Source: Arundinibacter roseus
GTDB taxonomy: Bacteria > Bacteroidota > Bacteroidia > Cytophagales > Spirosomataceae
Reading direction: 5' to 3'
Length of the DNA: 64,000 bases
Assembly (NCBI RefSeq): GCF_004348825.1
Contig: NZ_SMJU01000007.1
Coordinates: forward strand, 186,001 to 250,000
Under the pieces are notes generated by a model that ran no database searches, had not been told where the DNA came from, and saw only the letters and a list, made by a program, of their open reading frames with translations. Of the stretch, positions 34,817 through 43,409 are shown in pieces (the first letter of the stretch is position 1; each line of letters starts with the position of its first letter). The position numbers and the translations under genes are program-made.

Positions 34817-34954
34817 TCCAAAAATCCCGAAAACTTCTGATTTGTCTATCTTTTGATTGATTTATGGTTTTCCATTCAAAATTTCGGCACGAATCATTTC
34901 TAAAAATATTACAATTTATTTCAGTCATTACGTGCACTATTCAAAAGTTATTCT

Positions 34955-34962
34955 TACTTTTG
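34955..34962 (+). promoter_or_regulatory. Putative -7 element for the DEAD-box helicase leader
   Basis: TACTTTTGC matches TAnnTTTGC. Transcription from here would start near 34969 and give an untranslated leader of about 350 nt before the helicase ATG at 35321. Confidence 0.45.
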
Positions 34963-34968
34963 CAAAAT

Positions 34969-35320
34969 ATTTGAACGAACATCCGTTCAATTCTCTGCTT
35001 CAGTCCGGTAAAGGCACACAAGTTGCCAACAGCTTTTTTTAATACGCTGGAAACTCCGAAAAAGTCTTGCAGAGCCACACGGATGTCTTGTGGTGGGCTT
35101 TGCGCAAAATCCCTTTGTGAATAATGTAGTACAGGTTTCCTCTCCGGGTTTCCGGAAAGGCACGTTTCTTCGTTTGCGTCTTTTGGAATAGATTTTTCTA
35201 GTCCATAGAGCAACTAAGTTATCCTGATTATAAGGCACTTGCAAAAATATATCGCGCATAATACTAGCAGTTATTTAAAATATTTCTGTCGAAAAAGGCA
35301 GAATCAATGATCAAAACACA
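34969..35320 (+). ncRNA. Long candidate structured 5' leader of the DEAD-box helicase
   Basis: This stretch of about 350 nt has no credible protein gene. It holds three copies of AAGGCAC (35011, 35157, 35232). A small hairpin GGCA/TGCC (35013-35026) is followed by seven T (35034-35040), like a premature terminator. A second hairpin region lies around 35140-35158 (CTCCGG/CCGGA). A five-codon ORF (ATG 35307, stop overlapping the helicase start as ATGA) ends it. Cold-inducible helicase genes often carry long regulatory leaders. The structure is inferred, not computed. Confidence 0.45.
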
Positions 35321-37096
35321 ATGACAACAGAAACAACAACGGCGATTACATTTGCCGACCTAAATCTCTCGGAAGATGTCATGAGAGCCGTAACCGAAAT
35401 GGGCTTTACTGCCCCGTCACCTATTCAGGCACAAGGCATTCCTCCCGTTATGGAGGGCTACGACGTAATCGGTCAGGCGCAGACAGGTACTGGAAAAACG
35501 GCCGCCTTCGGAATTCCGGCACTCGAACGCATCGATCTTACGAGTAATGCCGTGCAGGTACTTGTCCTTTGCCCAACCCGCGAGTTGGCCGTACAGGTAT
35601 CCGAAGAAATTGGCCGTCTTGCCAAATATAAGCGTGGATTACGCATCGAAGCCATCTATGGCGGCGATTCTATTGAGCGTCAGATTCGTTCACTCAAACG
35701 GGGTGTACATATTGTTGTAGGTACACCCGGCCGCGTGATGGACCACATGCAGCGTCGCACCCTGGATTTTGGCAGCGTAAGCATGATGGTGCTTGACGAA
35801 GCCGACGAAATGCTCGATATGGGCTTTCGTGAAGATATTGAAAGTATTCTTGCCGAAATGCCCGAAGAGCGTCAGACCATTCTATTTTCGGCAACAATGT
35901 CCAAACCGATTATGTCAATCACGAAACGTTTCCTAAACGATCCGGTATTGATAAAAGTCGTTCGTAATGAGTTGACTAACACCAATATTGAGCAGGTATG
36001 CTACGAAGTAAAGCCACAGGCTAAGCTTGAAGTAATGACTCGCCTGATTGATATGTACAACCTGAAATCTCTCCTTGTTTTTTGTAACACCAAACGCAAG
36101 GTAGACGAAATCGTGGAGCAGTTGCAGGTACGGGGATACGCTTCCGAAGGTATTCACGGAGATTTGCGCCAACAGCAGCGGACCAACGTTATGAGTAAGT
36201 TTAAGGCAGGAACGACCACTATTTTGGTTGCCACTGATGTAGCTGCCCGTGGAATTGACGTTAGCGGACTTGATGCCGTAATCAATTATGACATTCCGTT
36301 GGATGAAGAATATTACGTACACCGGATTGGTCGTACGGGTCGGGCAGGTATGTCAGGCAAAGCGTTTTCGCTCGTTGCACGGGATGAAAAATTCCGTCTG
36401 CGTCAGATTGAAGGCTATACCAAAGTAAAGATTGAAAAAGGAGTTATTCCTTCCTATGAAGATATTGTAGGCGTTCGCAAGGCACGTTTTGTAGAAAGCC
36501 TGGAAGCAACGATCAAAGAATCTGCGGATGATACATTATATGACGACGTTCTAGAATTGCTGCACCACAGTGGCTTTACTACCGAGCAGGTTGTAGCAGC
36601 TATGGCTAAGCAATTGTTGGGTGTTCAGAAAAACGAATACTCTGATTCTAATCTTGCCTGGGAAGAAAAACGTGGAGACCGTGAGCGGCCCGGTGACCGT
36701 CGGGGCGAGCGCAGCGGTGACCGCTACGAGCGGGGCAACCGTTTCGGGGATCGTGCACCACGCGAAGATCGTGGAGACCGTGGACCTCGTTTTGAGCGGG
36801 GCGATCGAGGCGATCGTCCAGAACGCCGGGGCGATGCCAAAACTCCCGGTCCGGTAGAAGCAGGCATGACTCGTCTGTTTTTGAACATTGGACGTAAGGA
36901 CAATATCATGCCAAGAGACATTGTAGGAGCTATCGCCGGAGAGTCTAACATTCCCGGAAAGGCCATTGGTGTAATCGATATTTACGATAAATTTACTTTT
37001 GTAGAAGTACCTGAGCGCGATGCCCGTACGGTTATGCGTGCCATGGACGGCAATACCATCAAAGGAAAGCCTGTTCAGGTTGATATTGCAAAATAA
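35321..37096 (+). CDS. DEAD-box ATP-dependent RNA helicase (DeaD/CsdA-like)
   Basis: A 591-residue helicase: Q motif (FTAPSPIQAQGIP), motif I AQTGTGKTAA, motif II VLDEADEM, motif III SATMS and motif VI HRIGRTGRAG. A basic/acidic low-complexity segment of repeated RGDR/ERG units follows (about residues 450-510). The protein ends in a DbpA-type RNA-binding domain (MTRLFLNIGRKDNIMPRDIVGAI). It likely acts in ribosome assembly and RNA decay, especially at low temperature. The long leader suggests post-transcriptional control. The start is fixed by the ATG at 35321; an upstream ATG leads only to a five-codon ORF. Confidence 0.93.
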   Translation: MTTETTTAITFADLNLSEDVMRAVTEMGFTAPSPIQAQGIPPVMEGYDVIGQAQTGTGKTAAFGIPALERIDLTSNAVQVLVLCPTRELAVQVSEEIGRLAKYKRGLRIEAIYGGDSIERQIRSLKRGVHIVVGTPGRVMDHMQRRTLDFGSVSMMVLDEADEMLDMGFREDIESILAEMPEERQTILFSATMSKPIMSITKRFLNDPVLIKVVRNELTNTNIEQVCYEVKPQAKLEVMTRLIDMYNLKSLLVFCNTKRKVDEIVEQLQVRGYASEGIHGDLRQQQRTNVMSKFKAGTTTILVATDVAARGIDVSGLDAVINYDIPLDEEYYVHRIGRTGRAGMSGKAFSLVARDEKFRLRQIEGYTKVKIEKGVIPSYEDIVGVRKARFVESLEATIKESADDTLYDDVLELLHHSGFTTEQVVAAMAKQLLGVQKNEYSDSNLAWEEKRGDRERPGDRRGERSGDRYERGNRFGDRAPREDRGDRGPRFERGDRGDRPERRGDAKTPGPVEAGMTRLFLNIGRKDNIMPRDIVGAIAGESNIPGKAIGVIDIYDKFTFVEVPERDARTVMRAMDGNTIKGKPVQVDIAK

Positions 37097-37108
37097 AAGT
37101 AGATTTTC

Positions 37109-37171
37109 ACGCATGAATCACAAAAAAGCTGCCCGGACAAAATCCAGGCAGCTTTTTTGTGATTCATGCGT
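37109..37171. terminator. Very long perfect inverted-repeat terminator
   Basis: Two 25-bp arms (37109-37133 and 37147-37171) are exact complements around a 13-nt loop, with a further GGA/TCC pair possible inside the loop. A T6 run lies within the right arm. It begins 12 bp after the helicase stop and ends 8 bp before the stop of the convergent lipoprotein gene, so it can serve both. Confidence 0.85.
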
Positions 37172-37179
37172 TATGAAAT

Positions 37180-38529
37180 TTAGTCCTCATAATAGTAACC
37201 AAAGATAATTCCCATTTCATCCTCACTCGTCAGCCCAAACCGAACGGTGCGTGTGGTCGTATTGTTGTAGGTAATTTCAGAAGTAAGACCTTCGCCGGCA
37301 TTCAATTTCAAAGGCGTAGGCAAGTTCTTTATCAGCGGATGTTCCCAATCGGTACTTTCGTACAAAATTTCACCATTTCGACTTCCACCATTAATTTTTA
37401 CTACGAACTTCTCTCCTAGTTTGTGCGTATGCGAAGTAAGCATAAGCACGGTTCGGGGTTTATTAAATGTGAATTTTTTGGTAACCGTAATCCGCTGTCC
37501 GGCAGGCAAAGAAAACTCCTGATTTGCCAGATCAAGTGACTGAACCACATGCTGTACTTCTTCTTTCGGAATTGTGTAAAGATTTACGTGAACTTCTCCT
37601 GTGGTGGTTTGTCCTGTTTTATTTACATAATGTGAATTCAGATCGTAAGAACTACCCGCCGGCATCAGTAAAGCCATACCCGGTGGCAATGTATAATCGT
37701 GTTCGGGAGTTTGGGTACCTGCCCAAAATACATGGTTTTGCATGGAAGCAAACGTGGCAATATTTAGTGAGCCATTGGCGTTTCGCAAATCCCGAATAAC
37801 ATCCGCCGCTGGTAACTTGGATTTGTCTTTGAAATCATACAAAATAAAATGATGGCTGCCTTGCCGCATTTTGATCTGCACCCGGTTAACATATTGGTCC
37901 ACACTAGTTCCCATAGTCTTACGAATAAACAGTTCCCGTTCGAATTGCGGATTTACCGAAAAAGGCTCAATCCGAACCTGAATGCCAGACCCGGCAGCGG
38001 GAGGTTCCAATCCAGTAAACGCAGCTACAACGCCCGGGGTTTTGTCAGATAGCAAAGTCGTATCCACCATATTCCCTGTTTCCGGCGCACCGGCTTCTAT
38101 CCATCGACGTACAAATTCCGTCTGCCCTACACTTACAGGTATGCCGCCCAAAGGCATTGGACTACCGTACACTTTTCCTCCGTGATGACTTGCGTCCCAA
38201 TTCAATTTATGGTAAAGCAGGCTTTCAAAGGCACTAAATGGCTTTACACGCCTCATGCCCTCCTCTTTTGCATCGGGTTGCCAGGAAACTACATTGATTA
38301 GATTTTCATACGACTTACCGTTGGTGAGCAGCAACCCGTGCTGTCTGAACGATCCATCCTGCTCGCTTGCATGGCACCCGGCCGTGGCACAGGAAGGCGT
38401 AAGAATGCGGTCCTGAATCAGGGAAAATGAAGAAAGCTCCGTTTCTACCAACGGCTCTTTGGGTTCTTTACAACCGGCCAAAAGCCCAACAAATGCGCTT
38501 CCGATCATCCACAATCTTCCTTTTTTCAT
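37180..38529 (-). CDS. Lipoprotein with c-type haem motif and PHM-like copper monooxygenase domain
   Basis: A 449-residue lipoprotein (lipobox LLAGC, Cys20). An N-terminal cytochrome-like part has C47-x4-C52-H53 and a candidate axial Met in GSPMPLGG (M125). Residues about 185-449 resemble the two domains of copper type II ascorbate-dependent monooxygenases. All six ligands of peptidylglycine hydroxylating monooxygenase have counterparts: H226-H227 and H300 for one copper, H367-x-H369 and M439 for the other. Few cysteines support the usual disulfides. It probably sits at the inner leaflet of the outer membrane or on the surface. The substrate is unknown. Confidence 0.75.
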   Translation of the reverse strand: MKKGRLWMIGSAFVGLLAGCKEPKEPLVETELSSFSLIQDRILTPSCATAGCHASEQDGSFRQHGLLLTNGKSYENLINVVSWQPDAKEEGMRRVKPFSAFESLLYHKLNWDASHHGGKVYGSPMPLGGIPVSVGQTEFVRRWIEAGAPETGNMVDTTLLSDKTPGVVAAFTGLEPPAAGSGIQVRIEPFSVNPQFERELFIRKTMGTSVDQYVNRVQIKMRQGSHHFILYDFKDKSKLPAADVIRDLRNANGSLNIATFASMQNHVFWAGTQTPEHDYTLPPGMALLMPAGSSYDLNSHYVNKTGQTTTGEVHVNLYTIPKEEVQHVVQSLDLANQEFSLPAGQRITVTKKFTFNKPRTVLMLTSHTHKLGEKFVVKINGGSRNGEILYESTDWEHPLIKNLPTPLKLNAGEGLTSEITYNNTTTRTVRFGLTSEDEMGIIFGYYYED

Positions 38530-38589
38530 TATCCATTCTTATTTAGAAATCCCCTATCTTCCTCATCAGCAGTAAGCTAAATTAATAAC

Positions 38590-39366
38590 TCAGAATCGCA
38601 GGACGAAGTTTTCTTTCACCTGCTCCTTCCTGAAAAAAACCAGGCCAATCCAGAATAAGTCGATGGTAACTGTCACATCCGGTTGCGCTTTGATGTATTC
38701 CCAGGCTTGCTTCATCTCATCTGACCAATAAATATCATCAAAAATAAATACTGCCTGTGACGATGCTTTTTTCATTACTTCATTAAAATACCTGATTGTT
38801 GGCTCGTACCGATGATTGGCGTCAAAAAACGCCATATCTACCAACTGTTCCTGTTCAGCGACCCATTTAGGTAGGGTTTGATCAATGTTTCCAACGACGC
38901 ACTGTATATCGGGAAAATTCAGCGTTTTGAAGTTTTCCAGCGCCAGGCGTGCTGTTTCCGGGCATCCTTCCATCGTAACCAGCCGACTTTTTGGAGCAGC
39001 CGCCGCAAAATAACCCGTAGTCAATCCTAGCGAAGTACCCAGTTCCAGAATCGTTTGGGGTTGAAAATGACGGGTGAGGCGATAGAAAAGTTCTCCAAAA
39101 TGAGCTGGTTTTTCAGCATTTTTAACAATTGTACTAATTTTTCTACGGTTCGACGAATGTCGCCGCGACCCGGCGCCTAAATCCAGAATCTCAATTTCGT
39201 CGTTTACTTTCAGCAGTTTACGACGCAACGCTTCAATTTCCTTGAACTCAGTGCTGATTTTTTTGGGGGGACGAATGACCTGAGTATATAAGTCAAAAAC
39301 AAACGGAGAATGAATCGAGTGCTCGTTTCCGGCTCGAAAAAAATGGGTTAAATACGAGGAAATCAA
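38590..39366 (-). CDS. Class I SAM-dependent methyltransferase
   Basis: A 258-residue protein. The SAM-binding motif TILELGTSLGLTTGYFAAA lies near residue 102, with MVDMAFFDANHRYEPTI and VFIFDDIYWSDEM further on. This is the methyltransferase_24/O-methyltransferase-like family. The N-terminus (YLTHFFRAGNEHSIHSPFVFDLY) is typical of a Bacteroidota family of unknown substrate. No ATG precedes this motif in frame, so a TTG start at 39364-39366 is used. It lies 38 bp downstream of apaG, probably in one transcript. Confidence 0.8.
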   Translation of the reverse strand: MISSYLTHFFRAGNEHSIHSPFVFDLYTQVIRPPKKISTEFKEIEALRRKLLKVNDEIEILDLGAGSRRHSSNRRKISTIVKNAEKPAHFGELFYRLTRHFQPQTILELGTSLGLTTGYFAAAAPKSRLVTMEGCPETARLALENFKTLNFPDIQCVVGNIDQTLPKWVAEQEQLVDMAFFDANHRYEPTIRYFNEVMKKASSQAVFIFDDIYWSDEMKQAWEYIKAQPDVTVTIDLFWIGLVFFRKEQVKENFVLRF

Positions 39367-39404
39367 GGAATTATTGGTTGAACGTAGAAAGAAAAACCCA
39401 ACGA

Positions 39405-39791
39405 TTAATTTAAACGATAAGGAACAATAAGCGTAAACTCAGGAATAATTACCTTAAACTGACGGCCATCCAATACCCGTTCCATCAAATAGCTACCGGC
39501 CATTTTTCCCAAATTGGTACGCAAATTACAGCCTGACACATACTCATGTATTTCGCCAGGTTCGAGAACGGGCTGCAGGCCAACAACTCCCTCGCCTTCT
39601 ACCTCCCGCACTACGCCGTTGGAATCATGAATATTCCAATGCCTCCGGAGAAGTTTGATGGTATTTTCGCTATGATTTTCGATTATAACCTTGTAGGTAA
39701 ATACAAAGTGAGCCTGTTTCGGATTGGAATAATCCGGCTGATATTCAGTAACAACCGATACTTTTACTCCTTCTGTCACTTCTGAAACCAT
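39405..39791 (-). CDS. apaG: ApaG protein
   Basis: A 128-residue immunoglobulin-like beta-sandwich protein with the ApaG core: HFVFTYKVIIENHSENTIKLL, RRHWNIHDSNG, VGLQPVLEPGEIHEY and MAGSYLM. The family is linked to cobalt and magnesium phenotypes in enterobacteria, but its molecular role is unsettled. Length and motifs match across bacteria. It precedes the methyltransferase gene on the same strand. Confidence 0.93.
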   Translation of the reverse strand: MVSEVTEGVKVSVVTEYQPDYSNPKQAHFVFTYKVIIENHSENTIKLLRRHWNIHDSNGVVREVEGEGVVGLQPVLEPGEIHEYVSGCNLRTNLGKMAGSYLMERVLDGRQFKVIIPEFTLIVPYRLN

Positions 39792-39885
39792 ACTATAAGG
39801 GTGGGTTTTAATTAGTAAACGAAATTAGTACCCCGATGTTTATAAATACAAATGCTGATTATATTTAATTCAAAAAATCAATCTT

Positions 39886-40551
39886 ATGGATGTAAAAATG
39901 GAAGAATCCTGGAAAATTCTCCTCCAAGACGAATTTAAGAAACCGTACTTTGAGAATTTAATCCAGTTTGTGAAACAAGAATACAAAAATCATACGGTAT
40001 ATCCGCCTGGTAAGCTGATTTTCAATGCTTTTGATACTTGCCCGGTGGATGCCTGCAAGATAGTAATTTTGGGGCAAGACCCCTATCATGGTCCCGGTCA
40101 GGCCAACGGTCTGAGTTTTTCTGTCAATGATGGCGTCAGCAAACCACCTTCGTTGCTCAATATTTTTAAAGAGTTACAGGCGGACGTCGGTACGCCGATA
40201 CCGACGTCGGGAAACCTTGAACGGTGGGCAGTACAGGGTGTCCTGTTGCTAAATGCAACCCTGACGGTGCGGGCCACTGAGGCGGGCTCGCACCAACGCA
40301 AAGGTTGGGAAACTTTCACTGATGCAGTTATTCAGTCAATAAATGATCAAAAAGAAGGGGTGGTCTTTATGCTTTGGGGGAAATATGCTCAGGAAAAAGG
40401 TACAATCATTGATTCCAAAAAGCACTTTGTCCTAAAAGCAACACATCCCTCGCCTATGGCGTCCAAATGGGGTGGTTGGTTTGGTTCAAAACATTTTAGT
40501 CAGGCAAACGACTATTTGCGTTCGCGCGGACTGGATGAAATTAATTGGTAA
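39886..40551 (+). CDS. ung: Uracil-DNA glycosylase
   Basis: A 221-residue family 1 UDG with the catalytic water-activating motif GQDPYHGPGQANGLSFSV (Asp and Tyr), the uracil-binding LLLNATLTV with Asn and the DNA-intercalation loop HPSPMASKWGG with catalytic His. It removes uracil from DNA to start base excision repair. It is monocistronic, ending in a near-perfect hairpin. An internal ATG (residue 5) is an alternative start, but the first ATG is kept. Confidence 0.96.
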   Translation: MDVKMEESWKILLQDEFKKPYFENLIQFVKQEYKNHTVYPPGKLIFNAFDTCPVDACKIVILGQDPYHGPGQANGLSFSVNDGVSKPPSLLNIFKELQADVGTPIPTSGNLERWAVQGVLLLNATLTVRATEAGSHQRKGWETFTDAVIQSINDQKEGVVFMLWGKYAQEKGTIIDSKKHFVLKATHPSPMASKWGGWFGSKHFSQANDYLRSRGLDEINW

Positions 40552-40588
40552 AAAAATGGTCATCCTATTCTTAGGATGACCATTTTTT
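40551..40588. terminator. Bidirectional terminator after ung
   Basis: AAAAAATGGTCATCCTA pairs with TAGGATGACCATTTTTT around a short loop; the T run on each strand makes it usable in both directions. It separates ung from the convergent Dabb gene. Confidence 0.88.
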
Positions 40589-40607
40589 GATTTCGTTTTG
40601 TAAGCAC

Positions 40608-41012
40608 TTATTTCTCAATGTCCGAGCTAAGTTCCAGCACCTTATCCCAATTAGCTTCGTTGTTTTTTACAAACTCATTATACTTGGGATGACTGTTATA
40701 CGTTTCGATTCCTTCTTCATTTCTGAATGTCAGATAATGGATCGCATCAAAATCCTGATTAGTGTTTTGCTGTTCCAGAACTTTTCCGCCGGTATACCCA
40801 ACGATTGCCGGAATTTGTCTGCGCAAGTTGGCAAATTCCGCCATGTGCTTTTCAATTTCAGCAGCTGGCGTGCCTGCCTTGAATTTCACACAAACGATGC
40901 GTTGAATTTCCGCTTTTTGGTGAGGCGTATACGCTCCGTAAATGACTAACATAAATACCCCGAGAATGAACACGGGTAACATATAGCCGAGAGTTTTATT
41001 TTTAGGTTTCAT
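40608..41012 (-). CDS. Membrane-anchored Dabb-domain protein
   Basis: A 134-residue protein with one N-terminal membrane helix (LPVFILGVFMLVIYGAY) and a stress-responsive alpha/beta-barrel (Dabb) domain: QRIVCVKFKAGTPAAEI, LRRQIPAIVGYTGG and YLTFRNEEGIETYNSHPKY. Dabb domains dimerise. They are found in polyketide cyclases and in stress proteins of unknown activity. The anchored form suggests a periplasmic role. The ATG at 41010-41012 is used; a TTG four codons upstream is disregarded. Confidence 0.82.
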   Translation of the reverse strand: MKPKNKTLGYMLPVFILGVFMLVIYGAYTPHQKAEIQRIVCVKFKAGTPAAEIEKHMAEFANLRRQIPAIVGYTGGKVLEQQNTNQDFDAIHYLTFRNEEGIETYNSHPKYNEFVKNNEANWDKVLELSSDIEK

Positions 41013-41413
41013 GGTCAATGGCAATTGAAAATTTCAAATTTGGAATACTGATAAAAGAACAGTACAAAGGTATAATTTGTTTCAATATTTTGCATTATTT
41101 CAATATTAAATTGAAGTAATTTTGCATTTTTACAAATTATCAAAATATTAGCAACGAGTTTATTTTGAATTTGAAATTTTCTATGGCAACCCATGCCTGG
41201 TAAAGTTATTGGTAGTACTATTAGAGGTTTAATTTTTTTTAGAAATGAATACTTTTTCGGGGAAATTCCCGGTAGTACGTTTAGATTTTGGAGAATTCTC
41301 CTTCAAAAATGTAATTTTCCTGAATTCGGTTAGTAATTTGATCCATTTTGGTTTTTCCAAAGATAATTTGGCAGCACTCACCATACATTTACCCTCCTGT
41401 ACCTCCTATTTTT
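41013..41413. promoter_or_regulatory. Divergent intergenic region with direct repeat and palindromes
   Basis: The A/T-rich region holds a -7-like TAATTTTGC (41117-41125). A direct repeat GGTAGTAC-nn-TTAGA occurs at 41211 and again exactly 60 bp later at 41271. It also holds an 11-bp odd palindrome GGGAAATTCCC near 41260-41270 and a perfect 12-bp palindrome GGAGAATTCTCC (41290-41301). No gene is seen. These look like possible operator sites for the phospholipase-like gene that follows. Confidence 0.45.
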
Positions 41414-42412
41414 ATGATTATTAAGAAATTATCTATTTTTATCAGCCTGCTTTTCAGCTTTTTTCTCTTTTTTTCTGCAAATCCTCATTGGGGTTTTTGG
41501 GGACATCGACGCATCAATCGCCTCGCTGTATATCGCTTGCCGCCCGAAATGCAGCTTTTTTTCAAAAAAAATATTGACTACATCACCGAAAATGCCGTCA
41601 ATCCCGACCGTCGACGTTACGCCGTAGTTGGTGAGGCTGAGCGTCATTTTATTGATTTGGATGTGTATGGAGACAGCGCCTTCCAAATTCTGCCGCTGTA
41701 CTGGAATCTTGCCTGTGAAAAATTTGGAGAAGATAGTTTGCGGAAGCACGGCATTGTTCCGTGGTACATTCAAACCGCCACCTTTCAACTGACTGAGGCA
41801 ATGCGGTCTAAAAACAAGAAGGCTATTCTGCGGATTGCAGCCGATTTGGGGCATTATGTGGCCGATGCCAACGTGCCGCTGCATACGACAAAGAATTATA
41901 ACGGTCAGCTGACGGGTCAACTTGGCATTCATGCGTTTTGGGAATCGCGCTTGCCCGAACTATTTGCGGACGACTATGACCTTTGGATCGGCCGGGCGCA
42001 GTATCAGGAACAACCCGCCAAAACGATCTGGAAAGCTGTTGCCCATGCACACGCAGCCCTGGACTCGGTTTTACTTTTTGAAAAACAACTCACCGAAAAA
42101 TTTTCACCCGAACAAAAATATAGCTACACACAACGAAACAATATTTTGGTCAGAAGCTACAGTACCGAGTTTTCTACGGCCTATCATCAGGCATTGGCAG
42201 GACAGGTAGAGCGACAAATGCGGGCCGCAGTGCGGCTGACGGGCGATTTGTGGTATACGAGTTGGGTCAATGCCGGACAGCCTGACCTTTCGCTTTTGTT
42301 GAGTCAGGAAGAATCCGAAGAAGATAAAAAACAGGCAGCCGCCGAAGCGCAAGGCTGGTTTCGGCGGCTGCTAAAAGTAAGAACTGAGGCAGATGATGAA
42401 ACGACTGATTAA
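41414..42412 (+). CDS. Zinc-dependent phospholipase C / S1-P1 nuclease-like exported protein
   Basis: A 332-residue protein with a strong signal peptide (IIKKLSIFISLLFSFFLFF). The mature start HWGFWGHRRINRLAVY supplies the N-terminal zinc ligands typical of the family. Later histidines and acids include ERHFIDLD, DLGHYVADANVPLHTTKNYNGQ and GIHAFWESRLPEL, the usual set for three zinc ions. It may hydrolyse phospholipids or nucleic acids; the sequence cannot decide. The ATG at 41414 is preferred to one at 41348, which would place 22 extra residues before the leader. It ends 7 bp from the next convergent gene. Confidence 0.82.
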   Translation: MIIKKLSIFISLLFSFFLFFSANPHWGFWGHRRINRLAVYRLPPEMQLFFKKNIDYITENAVNPDRRRYAVVGEAERHFIDLDVYGDSAFQILPLYWNLACEKFGEDSLRKHGIVPWYIQTATFQLTEAMRSKNKKAILRIAADLGHYVADANVPLHTTKNYNGQLTGQLGIHAFWESRLPELFADDYDLWIGRAQYQEQPAKTIWKAVAHAHAALDSVLLFEKQLTEKFSPEQKYSYTQRNNILVRSYSTEFSTAYHQALAGQVERQMRAAVRLTGDLWYTSWVNAGQPDLSLLLSQEESEEDKKQAAAEAQGWFRRLLKVRTEADDETTD

Positions 42413-42419
42413 CTTAGTA

Positions 42420-43313
42420 TCAGACCAGGACAAGATTTTTCATATATTCTGCATCATGCGCCAAACTTTTCAGAACCGATTCAGGATAGTCTTCCTGCTC
42501 GACAATAAAATGCTTCATGCCGTTTTCAGAGGCTACTTTCAGAATTCGCGCGTAATCAATGATGCCTTTTCCCAAATCGGTAGAATGCGGCTTTGGCTCA
42601 CGAACCAGATCTTTCACATGACAAAGTTCGTAACGAGCCCCGTATTTGGTCAAATGCTCCGGAATATCCCGTTCGGCGGCAGCAATCCAGCACATATCAA
42701 GCTCGTACATCACGAGTGCCGGATCCGTGTTGTCCAGCAAAACGTGCTGAGGGATTTGACCATCCTGCTCTTTAAATGAATAATCATGGTTATGGTACCC
42801 AAATTTCACTCCGGCTTTTTTACAGATTTCTCCCCGTTTATTAAATTCTTCGGCTCTTTTTTTCCAGTCATCCAACGAATCCTGCGGACCAATCCAGGGT
42901 TGCAGCACATAGGTCAATCCACCTTCGGCTGCTTCGGCTGCAAGTTTTTCGAGATCTTTGGTAGTATCGGCATGCGTACTGACCATTGTCAGACCGAGCT
43001 CGCCCATATAGGCCTTGCACTCCGTGGGAGACATGCCCCAAAAAACGCCCTGATCGCCCTGATAGCTTTCAATTTTGGTATAGCCCATGTCTGCTACCTG
43101 CTTCAATAGAGCCTTTGGATCTGCGCCAATGATGTCCCTGGCACTGTACAATTGAAGACCAAACTCCTTAATTTTGGCAGGCTCAGCAGTTGTGGTCCCG
43201 TTCCCGGTTTCTTCTGATTTTTCTGAATTTGAACACGATGCCAACGGAAAAGCTAGTGTACCCAGGGCGGCAAAACCTGCTGCTTTCAAAAATAAACGAC
43301 GATTGTTGTCCAT
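42420..43313 (-). CDS. Sugar phosphate isomerase/epimerase-like Tat lipoprotein
   Basis: A 297-residue AP_endonuc_2/xylose-isomerase-like TIM barrel. The leader NNRRLFLKAAGFAALG is Tat-like and is followed by the lipobox PLASC, so the protein is likely an exported, folded, lipid-anchored enzyme. Metal-binding positions are suggested by KFGYHNHDYSF, MYELDMCW, CHVKD and FIVEQED. Such exported isomerase relatives are common in Cytophagales beside sugar dehydrogenase genes, but none lies adjacent. Substrate unknown. Confidence 0.83.
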   Translation of the reverse strand: MDNNRRLFLKAAGFAALGTLAFPLASCSNSEKSEETGNGTTTAEPAKIKEFGLQLYSARDIIGADPKALLKQVADMGYTKIESYQGDQGVFWGMSPTECKAYMGELGLTMVSTHADTTKDLEKLAAEAAEGGLTYVLQPWIGPQDSLDDWKKRAEEFNKRGEICKKAGVKFGYHNHDYSFKEQDGQIPQHVLLDNTDPALVMYELDMCWIAAAERDIPEHLTKYGARYELCHVKDLVREPKPHSTDLGKGIIDYARILKVASENGMKHFIVEQEDYPESVLKSLAHDAEYMKNLVLV

Positions 43314-43409
43314 GTCTCTTTAAACTTTGGGTTAAAAATTCCGTAAAATTGTACCAATAATACAACATATGCGCTCAATTCGTAGCATCTAATTTTAAAA
43401 ATCAGCATC

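Noticed and set aside
34857-35213. Short frames on both strands in the helicase leader
   Set aside because: None starts with a credible context or has similarity; the region is better explained as an untranslated leader.
36661-36840. Repetitive DNA in the 3' half of the DEAD-box helicase
   Set aside because: It encodes the RGD/ERG-rich linker; it is coding low complexity and not a mobile repeat.
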